Assembly (NCBI GenBank): GCA_045537495.1
Contig: JAZSPN010000033.1
Location: forward strand, 1 to 17,472
From: UBA1425 sp045537495
GTDB lineage: Bacteria; Bacillota; Clostridia; Oscillospirales; Acutalibacteraceae
Direction: 5' to 3'
Length of the DNA: 17,472 bases
Shown: positions 6,301 through 12,814 of the stretch, piece after piece
Layout of the letters: every line of letters starts with the position of its first letter
Position numbering within the stretch: position 1 is the stretch's first letter
The notes under the pieces: model-generated
Database searches by the model: none
What the model was told of the DNA's origin: nothing
What the model saw: the letters and a program-made list of their open reading frames with translations, nothing else
Position numbers and translations under genes: made by a program

Positions 6301-7932
6301 TTAATGCTCAACGGTATTGTTTTCGCACGTGATACTTCCGACAAAACGCGAAGTGACATTGAACGGTCTGTCGAAAGTATTGTCACATATCAGGGCTTCT
6401 TCGAGGTGTTCGAGATGGAGGGAATGAGAATCGCATACGGGGTTTTGAAAGATGTTACCTGTGACGGTAAGCTTCTTGTGAACATATTCTTGCGGTGTTT
6501 CGCAAAGAACTTTCGGTGTATAGCGTATTGAAGGAGCACCGTCATAGGTTATGTGGTTGTCGCAACGTGAAACGGTATTGTTACGGAAAATAACATCGGT
6601 TGTAAAGCCCGATTCAAACCAGAAGTTGCAGTCGTCTTCAATCAGAAGAGCGGGCCCCCAGAGATTTCTGAAGCTGTTGTTTTCGATGATAACTTTACCT
6701 CTTGTTGTACAAAGTATGCCTCGGCCCGATGTCGGACCGAAGTCACAGTTTCTGACATGAAGATCGGGAGTGCAGGTGGCATTTTCGACGACATCTCTGC
6801 CGATTTCGATTTCGGGGAGCTTTTTTGCGAAATAAAGCTTTATATCTGTATCATTGAGCTTTTCAAAATCGGTGACTTCGTTTGTTGCGTAGGGAATAAG
6901 CGTGTCCCATTTGATAAAGTCGAGAATATCTCCTTTTGAGAAGGCCTGAAAACCCCATGATTCGTCGTGCATGAAACGTACAGTCAACGATGTATCGTCG
7001 TGCTTTTCCACGATGCGAAGATGTGTGCCGTGAACATTTACATAATCGTCGTGAGCACCGCTTGCCTTGCAGTTGTCAATGGTTATTGCACCCTTGCACC
7101 CCGAAAACTGAAAGAAATCCGCCGTGCTTGCAACCGTTCTGCCTTCGGAAGGTGTCAGATCACAGTTTTTGAAGGTGACATTTTCGCAAAACTGAGAAAC
7201 CATGCCGAGTCCGTGCATGAATTTAATTCTCAATGAGTCAAAAGTCAGGTTTTTAGAACGGTTAAAAAGACTTCCCGTCTGGTCGCGCACGATATTTCTT
7301 GTCTGAATTATACTTCCTTCGGGGAAGCGGACATTCCTGTCTTTTAATACGACTCTCAGTGTGCTGCCGTCGAGTTGTTCGATTTTTTCAAATTCCATGT
7401 CGGCTCGGCTGAAATCCTCCGTCAGCCCCGTTTTCGGATCACAGAGCTTGAAATGACGTCGGACTCCGTTGCAGGCGTCCTCCCAATACGGTTTTCCGTT
7501 GAGATCGGGTTCGCCGTGCCAGAAAATGTTACCGTTTTCAATCCTGAAAAGGCACTCTTCATTTATTCGGATAACACATTCACCGTTGTCGTTTGACAGA
7601 ACGGTGAACTCCGACATGGTAGGGCAGGCATAATCTATCGTAAGATTTCTTACGGTGATGTTTTCACAATTGTCAAAAAGCAGGGGAGTCATTTTTCCGT
7701 GAACGAGAATGACGGCACCGTTTCCCTCAACCGTTATGTTCTTTTTATCTCTGAGGTAAACGGCGCTTTTTCTCATCCCGTTCGGATTCTCGTGTTTTTT
7801 TGCGGTGTTAGAGCAATAAAATCCTTCGATTTGAAAAGAATCGTCTTCGCGCACATGGTAAATTCTGTCCTTTGTGAGAGTAATTACGGAATTATTTTTG
7901 ACATCGAGAAAAATTTTGCTTAAATCATTCAT
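6301..7932 (-). CDS. Right-handed beta-helix protein, probable GH110 alpha-1,3-galactosidase
   Basis: The 543 residues are full of parallel beta-helix rungs (ENITVRNLTID, KNLTFDSLRI, ENVTFKNCDL, GAITIDNCKA, GKVIIENNSF, TDVIFRNNTV, LTVTGNIFQN). The core ADFFQFSGCKG (Asp272) followed by GAHDDYVNVHGTHLRI (Asp295, Asp296) resembles the conserved catalytic region of family GH110, enzymes that remove terminal alpha-1,3-linked galactose (blood-group B and related glycans, some also carrageenan) with inversion. The family link is from memory of the motif and not from a search; a generic beta-helix hydrolase is the alternative. Unlike the well-studied Bacteroides members, it has no signal peptide, so it would act on imported oligosaccharides in the cytoplasm. 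ATG with GGAG 8 bases upstream. It is divergent from the MBL-fold gene (67-bp gap) and convergent with mbfA. A GH36 alpha-galactosidase lies 0.9 kb away, suggesting a shared interest in alpha-galactosyl glycans. Confidence 0.75.
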   Translation of the reverse strand: MNDLSKIFLDVKNNSVITLTKDRIYHVREDDSFQIEGFYCSNTAKKHENPNGMRKSAVYLRDKKNITVEGNGAVILVHGKMTPLLFDNCENITVRNLTIDYACPTMSEFTVLSNDNGECVIRINEECLFRIENGNIFWHGEPDLNGKPYWEDACNGVRRHFKLCDPKTGLTEDFSRADMEFEKIEQLDGSTLRVVLKDRNVRFPEGSIIQTRNIVRDQTGSLFNRSKNLTFDSLRIKFMHGLGMVSQFCENVTFKNCDLTPSEGRTVASTADFFQFSGCKGAITIDNCKASGAHDDYVNVHGTHLRIVEKHDDTSLTVRFMHDESWGFQAFSKGDILDFIKWDTLIPYATNEVTDFEKLNDTDIKLYFAKKLPEIEIGRDVVENATCTPDLHVRNCDFGPTSGRGILCTTRGKVIIENNSFRNLWGPALLIEDDCNFWFESGFTTDVIFRNNTVSRCDNHITYDGAPSIRYTPKVLCETPQEYVHKKLTVTGNIFQNPVCDSHSLHLEHLEEALICDNTFDRPFNVTSRFVGSITCENNTVEH

Positions 7933-7947
7933 GTTAAATCTCCGTTA

Positions 7948-7976
7948 TTGACTTAATTTTTGCGATATGTTATCTT
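7948..7976 (+). promoter_or_regulatory. Promoter of the MBL-fold hydrolase gene
   Basis: TTGACT (7948-7953, 5 of 6) and TATCTT (7971-7976, 4 of 6) are 17 bp apart. Transcription would start near 7983, downstream of the ATG at 7967 and just before the strong RBS at 7987, which supports translation from 8000. A small dyad, GATA-TGT-TATC at 7964-7974, overlaps the -10. Confidence 0.5.
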
Positions 7977-7986
7977 TTTTAGTATT

Positions 7987-7994
7987 AGGAGGGG
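7987..7994 (+). promoter_or_regulatory. Strong RBS that fixes the start of the MBL-fold gene at 8000
   Basis: AGGAGGGG lies 5 bases before ATG at 8000. The in-frame upstream ATG at 7967 has no RBS, would place the Shine-Dalgarno inside the coding sequence and would add 11 residues before the conserved M-K-I-Y-F-L-G-T family start. Confidence 0.85.
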
Positions 7995-7999
7995 ATAAT

Positions 8000-8779
8000 A
8001 TGAAAATATATTTTCTTGGAACTTGTGCCGGCACAGAGCCGTGGCCCGACCGTCATCACGCGTCCTTCGCAGTTACCGTAGGCTCACGTGTATACTGGTT
8101 CGATGCGGGCGAAGGCTGTTCATTTACGGCGCATAATCTCGGACTCGATCTTTTGTCGGTAACGAAAATCGTCATTTCACACACTCACATGGATCACGTA
8201 GGCGGACTCGGCAATCTTCTGTGGAACATAAGAAAAATGACGAAAGTCAAAAAGAACGCTCCCGCTTTCGGCGATATTGATCTCTATATTCCCGTTCTCG
8301 AAACGTATGAAGGGCTTTCGATGCTGCTTCGCAATACGGAGCGCAAGTTCGAAAAGAATTTTGAAATCTATGCCCACAAGGTAATTTCAGGTGTTCTTTT
8401 TGATGACGGATACATGAAGGTTACCGCATTTCATAATACGCATCTTCAGAAAGAGGAAACCGATTCAGAGCTTTCGTTCTCATATCTTATTGAGGCCGAG
8501 GGCAAGAAGGTTTTGTATTCGGGAGATCTCGGAGAATACAGCGATCTTGACGGGGTGCTTGGTGAGCATGAGGTTGATGTTCTTATTGCGGAAACGGGAC
8601 ATTTTGCCATAGAACACGTATATGAATATACAAAAGATAAAAAAATCGGCAAAGTAATATATTTCCACAACGGAAAAGTTATCATCAAGTCACCGAAGGA
8701 TGCCGTGGAAAGAGTTCGTGAGCTTTACGGTGATAAGGCGATTATAAGCTATGACGGAATGATATACGAGGTTGTTTGA
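8000..8779 (+). CDS. Metallo-beta-lactamase-fold hydrolase, RNase Z/PhnP-like
   Basis: The 259-residue protein has the MBL-fold signature HTHMDH at 61-66 (two-zinc motif HxHxDH), a starting strand KIYFLGTCAGTEP like RNase Z and PhnP, the conserved FDAGEG (35-39), His148 (HNTHL), the bridging Asp176 in LYSGDLGE, and His201/His206 in ETGHFAIEH with a late His223. All expected metal ligands seem present. The family cleaves phosphodiesters or similar bonds (tRNA 3' processing, cyclic phosphates), but the exact substrate cannot be read from the sequence. It lacks the long exosite arm of true tRNase Z as far as I can see, so a phosphodiesterase or lactonase role is equally possible. It is cytoplasmic, monocistronic, divergent from the GH110-like gene, and ended by the hairpin at 8856-8898. 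Confidence 0.88.
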   Translation: MKIYFLGTCAGTEPWPDRHHASFAVTVGSRVYWFDAGEGCSFTAHNLGLDLLSVTKIVISHTHMDHVGGLGNLLWNIRKMTKVKKNAPAFGDIDLYIPVLETYEGLSMLLRNTERKFEKNFEIYAHKVISGVLFDDGYMKVTAFHNTHLQKEETDSELSFSYLIEAEGKKVLYSGDLGEYSDLDGVLGEHEVDVLIAETGHFAIEHVYEYTKDKKIGKVIYFHNGKVIIKSPKDAVERVRELYGDKAIISYDGMIYEVV

Positions 8780-8855
8780 GAAAAATCGGGCGAAAATTAC
8801 GGTCAAGGTCAAAAACCGCTCCTTTTAACACATCGTATCTCCTGTAAATCGTATG

Positions 8856-8898
8856 AAAACGGGGCTGTAAAAACGCAAGTTTTTTACAGCCCCGTTTT
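8856..8898. terminator. Strong bidirectional terminator between MBL-fold and ceramidase-like genes
   Basis: A stem of about 18-19 bp (AAAACGGGGCTGTAAAAAC with its complement, one extra T on the 3' arm) closes on a GCAA loop. The GC core is flanked by A-runs on one side and T-runs on the other in both orientations, so it can end transcription from either strand. It lies 77 bases after the MBL stop and 179 bases past the stop of the minus-strand gene at 9077. Confidence 0.75.
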
Positions 8899-9076
8899 AG
8901 GGGATAGGAAAAATGCGCAGAATGAACAAACTGAGCCGAACATCACATTTGCGATGTTTTGTGTTACCCGAAGGCGTACAAAGGTACGCCGAGAGGCGAA
9001 GCGTGTTTTTTGTTATGAAAACCTTTATTGTTCTCGTTTTATGCGGTCTGCACTTTTTTTACAGTCCATTAAAGTT
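8899..9076. other. Non-coding segment with clustered small hairpins, possible dispersed repeat
   Basis: No coding sequence with an RBS is supported here. Three small structures are packed together: AACATC/GATGTT (8939-8944 with 8953-8958), a perfect 7-bp GGCGTAC-AAAG-GTACGCC hairpin (8973-8990) and a CGCC-GAGA-GGCG hairpin with a GNRA loop (8987-8998). The last two share the bases CGCC, so they exclude each other. The segment is more GC-rich than the surrounding intergenic DNA and resembles REP- or MITE-type non-coding repeats, which is inference. The remainder up to 9076 is AT-rich and shows nothing clear. Confidence 0.4.
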
Positions 9077-10906
9077 TTATTTAAGCAGATCCTCGTATGC
9101 CCTCATAAACTCGGATGCCGATGTGTTGCTTACGGTAAGCATCAGGCTGTTGAGCATATCGTCGCCGTTCTCTCCGTTGTAGAACAGAACCTGTGAAAGG
9201 AATGCATTCGAGCACATTGTGTCCGGTAGGCTGTAACCGATAGCATCGTTTGTAATGCCCATAATAACAACTCGCTTATCGCTGTCGTCCGTAGCTTCTC
9301 TTACCATGCTTTCAAGCGTAGGATAGTTCCAGCTTTCGCCTGTCCATGACTGCTCGCCCTCCCATTTTGTTTTACCTGTATAGTCTTCTGCAGATCCGTA
9401 TGCCAATGCAGGTGAAAGCTCTCCGGGTGCAGTCAGAATAACAACATCCGAGCCGAATTCCATATATCCGATCTCTACCATTATACCGTAACGTGTTTCA
9501 CTCGCGGGATATTTTACGGGATTTACTCCGAGTATTCCCGATACGGCACCCCAATACATGAGTCCGTATTCAAGGCCGATGACTACTTCCTTGTTCTTAA
9601 TATTGACATCAGGCTCAACCGCCTTTGCCAGCGGGATCGAATCTATAATGTGGTGTGCAAGCATATATCCTTTGCACGCAAAGTCGATGTAATTTGCCTC
9701 TCCCGCACCGTCGTCTTCATAGAATTCATTCGTGAATTTTTCTCCGTAACGCTTTATCCATTCTTCGCGGGAAAGTGACTGCTTTTCTGCCCACTCTTTT
9801 GATGCTTCGCTATAGGGAAGCGACGGTGATGTAATGAGTGCCTCTGCGCCCTGCGTGAATACCAAGTTGTATCCCGCATCCTCCATCGCCATTGCGATAA
9901 AGTAAGGATAGTCCGCACAAAGAAGCTTGCTCTTTTTCCCTGCTTCGTTCGTTTCATAGCCCGAACCCGTGGGATGTGCACCTATGTCGGCAAGAACGGT
10001 CTTTGTTCCGTTTTCACCGTCGAAGAAGAAGCACGAAAAATAATTCTGAGTCTTTACACCGCTGTCTGCTTTATCGTGTACTCCGTCTGTTTTGTCGGTT
10101 TCAAAATAATACAGCTGACCTTTCTCAAGCTTCTGATACGCTGTTTTTGCAATACTTGCCGCCTGTGTGCAAAGCGCATTTTCCATATCGGCACTAAGGC
10201 CGCTGTCTGTATCGTTAAAAATATTGAACTTGTTGTTAAACAAGGTTGCAAGATTCATTCCCTGAATATCAAGGCAATTGTGTCCGTGTGATGCACTGAC
10301 ATTGAAGGCAAGTATGTCATCTGATTTAACACCCAAGGGGGCCAAAGCTTCTTCTGCCGCTTTGCGCATTTTTCTGCAAACGGCACTCGTTATACCAACA
10401 CCGTCCGCACTCATGAAAATGATGAGATCCTTTATGCCGTTGTTGTTTGCATCGCTTCCGTTTGAAAGAATAATTCCGCTGAGGAACTGTTCTGTATACA
10501 TACGAGTTATGAGATGCTGATATCCGCCTGTAGTACGGGGTTTATTAAAGCAGTAACCGCTCGGATCTTTTTCGCCGTTTGCATTGTAGCGCCATTCAAC
10601 GGGAACGATGCTTCCTTTTGCAAAGCCACTCCACCAGCCGTTTCCCGAGGCAGTACCGTCGGTACCCTCGTAAAAATAGGGTGTTTCCTTTTCGGTATAC
10701 TCTTCAACTGTAGGAATGCCGGGAGTTTTGATAAATCCCAACGCTGCAAAAAGCCCGTCATGCAAAAGTCCGAGTCCCTTGTCCACAAGCTTAGCGAACG
10801 AGCTGTATCCCGTTTTCTCACCTGATGCCGCAGAAACAGAAAACGTTCCCGTAAGCATAATTACAGTTGCGAGGAACAATGCAGTAATACGTTTACTTTT
10901 TTTCAT
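9077..10906 (-). CDS. Secreted neutral/alkaline ceramidase-like zinc hydrolase
   Basis: The 609-residue precursor has a signal peptide (MKKSKR, a hydrophobic core, cut after VSA/SAA near 27). The mature part matches the neutral ceramidase N-terminal fold: LIIFMSADGVGI, then SASHGHN (His207/His209), VLADIGAHPTGSG (His311), LLCADYPYFIAMAMEDA, TQGAEAL, TAPGELSP (Glu496) and ITNDAIGY (Tyr558). His, His, Glu and Tyr of these motifs are the zinc ligands known in Pseudomonas ceramidase, so the metal site looks complete. The segment after TQGA, normally G-D-x-S-P-N, is here A-L-I-T-S-P-S, so the usual serine environment is altered and the substrate may differ. The C-terminal immunoglobulin-like domain of classical ceramidases seems shortened. 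An insertion around 360-410 and a hydrophobic stretch at 45-60 are extra. RBS AGGAGG lies 9 bases before ATG. In family members the reaction is hydrolysis of the ceramide amide bond; a different lipid amide is possible. Confidence 0.78.
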   Translation of the reverse strand: MKKSKRITALFLATVIMLTGTFSVSAASGEKTGYSSFAKLVDKGLGLLHDGLFAALGFIKTPGIPTVEEYTEKETPYFYEGTDGTASGNGWWSGFAKGSIVPVEWRYNANGEKDPSGYCFNKPRTTGGYQHLITRMYTEQFLSGIILSNGSDANNNGIKDLIIFMSADGVGITSAVCRKMRKAAEEALAPLGVKSDDILAFNVSASHGHNCLDIQGMNLATLFNNKFNIFNDTDSGLSADMENALCTQAASIAKTAYQKLEKGQLYYFETDKTDGVHDKADSGVKTQNYFSCFFFDGENGTKTVLADIGAHPTGSGYETNEAGKKSKLLCADYPYFIAMAMEDAGYNLVFTQGAEALITSPSLPYSEASKEWAEKQSLSREEWIKRYGEKFTNEFYEDDGAGEANYIDFACKGYMLAHHIIDSIPLAKAVEPDVNIKNKEVVIGLEYGLMYWGAVSGILGVNPVKYPASETRYGIMVEIGYMEFGSDVVILTAPGELSPALAYGSAEDYTGKTKWEGEQSWTGESWNYPTLESMVREATDDSDKRVVIMGITNDAIGYSLPDTMCSNAFLSQVLFYNGENGDDMLNSLMLTVSNTSASEFMRAYEDLLK

Positions 10907-11009
10907 GAACTTAGCCTCCTATTTTTATTTATTTAATACTATCACAATTTTATTGTTTATGCAATATAAAGTTCATTGACAATAAACTCTTCTTTTATTC
11001 TGCATAGTA

Positions 11010-11037
11010 TTGATTTCAATATTTTTCGTGGTATACT
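11010..11037 (+). promoter_or_regulatory. Extended -10 promoter of the SGNH esterase gene
   Basis: TTGATT (11010-11015) and TATACT (11032-11037) are 16 bp apart, with TGG directly before the -10 (extended TGn). The start would be near 11044. A perfect TTGACA at 10976-10981 has no -10 at the right distance. Confidence 0.5.
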
Positions 11038-11079
11038 TAAAATGAATAATAGGATTTAATTTATATAAGGAGTGACCGT

Positions 11080-11760
11080 ATGCGAATTAAAGAAAAAATC
11101 AATATGGACCTTGACGGACTTATCAGGAATGGCCCCATCAACATTGTGGCTTTCGGCGACAGCGTAACTCACGGTGCGGTTGCGGCGGGTGAAATGAACT
11201 ATGAAACCGTGTACTGGAACAGACTTCGCAAAAAGATAATCGAAAAGAAGGATTTCGTTCCCGTAAACGTGATTAATGCAGGTATCGGCGGAATTACGGC
11301 GAAGGATTCCGTGCAGAGAATTGACTCTCAGGTGCTAAGTCATAATCCCGATCTTGTTATTGTCTGCTTCGGGCTCAACGATGTAAACGGTGAGCTTGAC
11401 GTATATCTCGAATCGTTGAAAATCATCTTCAAAAAATGCCTCGAAAGCGGCGCGGAAGTAATCTTCATGACACCGAATATGCTCAATACTTATGTGGCAG
11501 AGCATACTGATCCTGTTCACTACGGATATGCTGAAGTGACTGCAAGGATGCAGAATGAAGGCAGAATGGATCTTTATATGAAAAGTGCCGTAAGGCTTGC
11601 AAAAGAAATGAATGTTACCGTTTGTGACTGCTATTCAATGTGGAAAGAACGAAATCTTACGGAAGATATGACACTTCATCTTGCAAACGGTATTAACCAT
11701 CCGACGAAAGAAATGCACGAGTTGTTTGCGAATGCTCTGTTTGAAGTGATTTTTGATTAA
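11080..11760 (+). CDS. SGNH/GDSL-family esterase
   Basis: The 226-residue protein has all four SGNH blocks: block I VAFGDSVTHG with nucleophile Ser28, block II NAGIGG (Gly68/70), block III FGLNDVNG with Asn100, and block V NGINHPTKEMHELFA with His207. In block V the Asp usual three residues before the His is replaced (N-G-I-N-H), a variant also known in many GDSL proteins, so another acid or a Ser-His dyad may serve. The family removes acetyl or acyl groups from carbohydrates, lipids or other esters. There is no signal peptide, so it acts in the cytoplasm, for example on imported acetylated sugars; this is inference. ATG with AAGGAG 6-7 bases upstream. It is divergent from the ceramidase-like gene and followed 75 bp later by a gene with its own strong promoter, so probably monocistronic. 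Confidence 0.9.
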   Translation: MRIKEKINMDLDGLIRNGPINIVAFGDSVTHGAVAAGEMNYETVYWNRLRKKIIEKKDFVPVNVINAGIGGITAKDSVQRIDSQVLSHNPDLVIVCFGLNDVNGELDVYLESLKIIFKKCLESGAEVIFMTPNMLNTYVAEHTDPVHYGYAEVTARMQNEGRMDLYMKSAVRLAKEMNVTVCDCYSMWKERNLTEDMTLHLANGINHPTKEMHELFANALFEVIFD

Positions 11761-11769
11761 AACCGTTCG

Positions 11770-11783
11770 TTCTGTTGACAGAA
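11770..11783. promoter_or_regulatory. Small inverted repeat over the -35 of the Ser/Thr-rich protein gene
   Basis: TTCTG-TTGA-CAGAA at 11770-11783 is a 5-bp dyad centred on the -35 hexamer TTGACA at 11775-11780. It may be an operator, or simply chance; it is too short to judge alone. Confidence 0.25.
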
Positions 11784-11803
11784 ATTCTTATAGGTGATAG
11801 AAT
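11775..11803 (+). promoter_or_regulatory. Strong sigma-A promoter of the Ser/Thr-rich membrane protein
   Basis: Perfect TTGACA (11775-11780), a 17-bp spacer and TAGAAT (11798-11803, 5 of 6), preceded by TGA as an extended -10. This is the best consensus promoter in the window outside the tRNA cluster. The start would be near 11810, 26 bases before ATG. Confidence 0.75.
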
Positions 11804-11835
11804 ATATGAGAATTAAATTTTACGGAGGATCGTAA

Positions 11836-12684
11836 ATGAAAAAGAGATTAATCACATTTTTATCATTGATGATAGTGGTATCGTCGTTTTTCTGTGTTGC
11901 ACATGAGTCGGGAGCCTTGTTCAGCGTAAATGCGGAAACTCAGGCGACATCGAGTACAACCACGCAGAAACCGGCAGAGGAGCAGGAGTACAACACGACG
12001 CCAACCTCTTCTACGAGTGCCACTACCGAGAGTACAACTCAGTCAACAACGGAGTCGACAACAAAGTCTGACGGAAGCAAGGATAACTCGTCGACAAGAC
12101 CTACAATCATTGACTGGAATAAGTTGACGTCAACTTCCAAAAAGAATGAAGAGGAAAAGTCAGATGTGCCATCCGAAAACAACTCGGAGAATCCTTCTGA
12201 GAATGAACCCGGTACCGATGATCCTTCTTCAACGAAGCCTTCAACTACCAAGAAAAAGTCTACAACCAAAAGGCGTACAACAACCGTTCCGAAGATGACA
12301 ATTCCCGTTGTAGATAATACTCAGGTAGAGGGAACAACCCTCAGTCCTCTTGATGCTTATTTTGAGAGAATCAGCGGAAACAGTGAAGAAGATACATATA
12401 TGTTTGCTGAGCTGACGACGGATGAAGAGGAAGAGGCGGAGGAAGAAAAGAATCTCAGCATGGGAGCAATTATTGCTATCTGCATCGGCGGTATAGCACT
12501 CGTTACCTGTGCACTCACGGGATTATTTGTTCTTCGCAACAAGAAGGCGGCAGAAGAGGATTCTGACGAATACGAGTACGACGATGAATACGAGGAGGCG
12601 GAAGAAGCTTCGGAGCCTTCGGCAAATGTTGACAACACGGGATCCTACAAAGTTGTGGATTACAACAGCGACGATTACAAATAA
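11836..12684 (+). CDS. Ser/Thr-rich single-pass surface protein with acidic cytoplasmic tail, unknown function
   Basis: I do not recognise a named family. The 282 residues divide clearly: a signal peptide (1 to about 35, cut near VNA), a low-complexity Ser/Thr/Glu/Pro stalk (about 36-165) rich in TTT, STT and TTES runs with a basic patch KKKSTTKRRTTT near 138-150, a less repetitive part (about 155-192), a Glu-rich juxtamembrane stretch TTDEEEEAEEEKN (194-206), one membrane helix (about 209-231), then a stop-transfer RNKK and a strongly acidic, Tyr-containing tail to the end. Predicted orientation is stalk outside and tail inside. Such stalks are often glycosylated or span the wall; the anionic Asp/Glu/Tyr tail could bind a basic partner or cations. 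RBS CGGAGG lies before ATG. It has its own strong promoter and terminator, so it is monocistronic. Codon use is like its neighbours. Confidence 0.85.
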   Translation: MKKRLITFLSLMIVVSSFFCVAHESGALFSVNAETQATSSTTTQKPAEEQEYNTTPTSSTSATTESTTQSTTESTTKSDGSKDNSSTRPTIIDWNKLTSTSKKNEEEKSDVPSENNSENPSENEPGTDDPSSTKPSTTKKKSTTKRRTTTVPKMTIPVVDNTQVEGTTLSPLDAYFERISGNSEEDTYMFAELTTDEEEEAEEEKNLSMGAIIAICIGGIALVTCALTGLFVLRNKKAAEEDSDEYEYDDEYEEAEEASEPSANVDNTGSYKVVDYNSDDYK

Positions 12685-12702
12685 TTCGAAATAAGAATAC
12701 CG

Positions 12703-12754
12703 ATCACCGCAAAACAGAGTCAAAGCTTTTGTTTGGCGGTGATTTTCTTTTTTG
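12703..12754 (+). terminator. Intrinsic terminator after the Ser/Thr-rich protein gene
   Basis: ATCACCGC (12703-12710) pairs with GCGGTGAT (12736-12743); after one mismatch, AAAC pairs with GTTT to extend the stem. A tract TTTTCTTTTTT follows directly. It lies 19 bases after the stop codon and just before the rsmA promoter, insulating the two units. Confidence 0.85.
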
Positions 12755-12755
12755 C

Positions 12756-12784
12756 TTGAAGTTTTTACAGTTTGATGTTAAAAT
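12756..12784 (+). promoter_or_regulatory. Promoter of the rsmA transcription unit
   Basis: TTGAAG (12756-12761) and TAAAAT (12779-12784, 5 of 6) are 17 bp apart, with TGT just before the -10 (extended TGn). The transcript would begin near 12791, which is past the ATG at 12788 and so argues for the downstream ATG at 12815. Confidence 0.6.
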
Positions 12785-12804
12785 AAAATGAATATATTTG
12801 TCTT

Positions 12805-12809
12805 GGTGG
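12805..12809 (+). promoter_or_regulatory. RBS that supports the rsmA start at 12815
   Basis: GGTGG lies 5 bases before ATG 12815. The in-frame ATG at 12788 has only A/T bases upstream and probably lies before the transcription start. Confidence 0.6.
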
Positions 12810-12814
12810 TAAAT

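Noticed and set aside
7967..7999. An 11-residue N-terminal extension of the MBL-fold protein.
   Set aside because: The strong RBS at 7987-7994 lies within it and the family starts at M-K-I-Y-F-L-G; the promoter also predicts a transcript start after 7967.
10976..10981. Perfect TTGACA as the -35 of the SGNH esterase gene.
   Set aside because: No -10-like hexamer stands 16-19 bp downstream; the extended -10 pair at 11010-11037 is a better fit.
12788..12814. An upstream ATG for rsmA, adding 9 residues.
   Set aside because: There is no RBS, and the predicted transcription start (about 12791) lies downstream of it.
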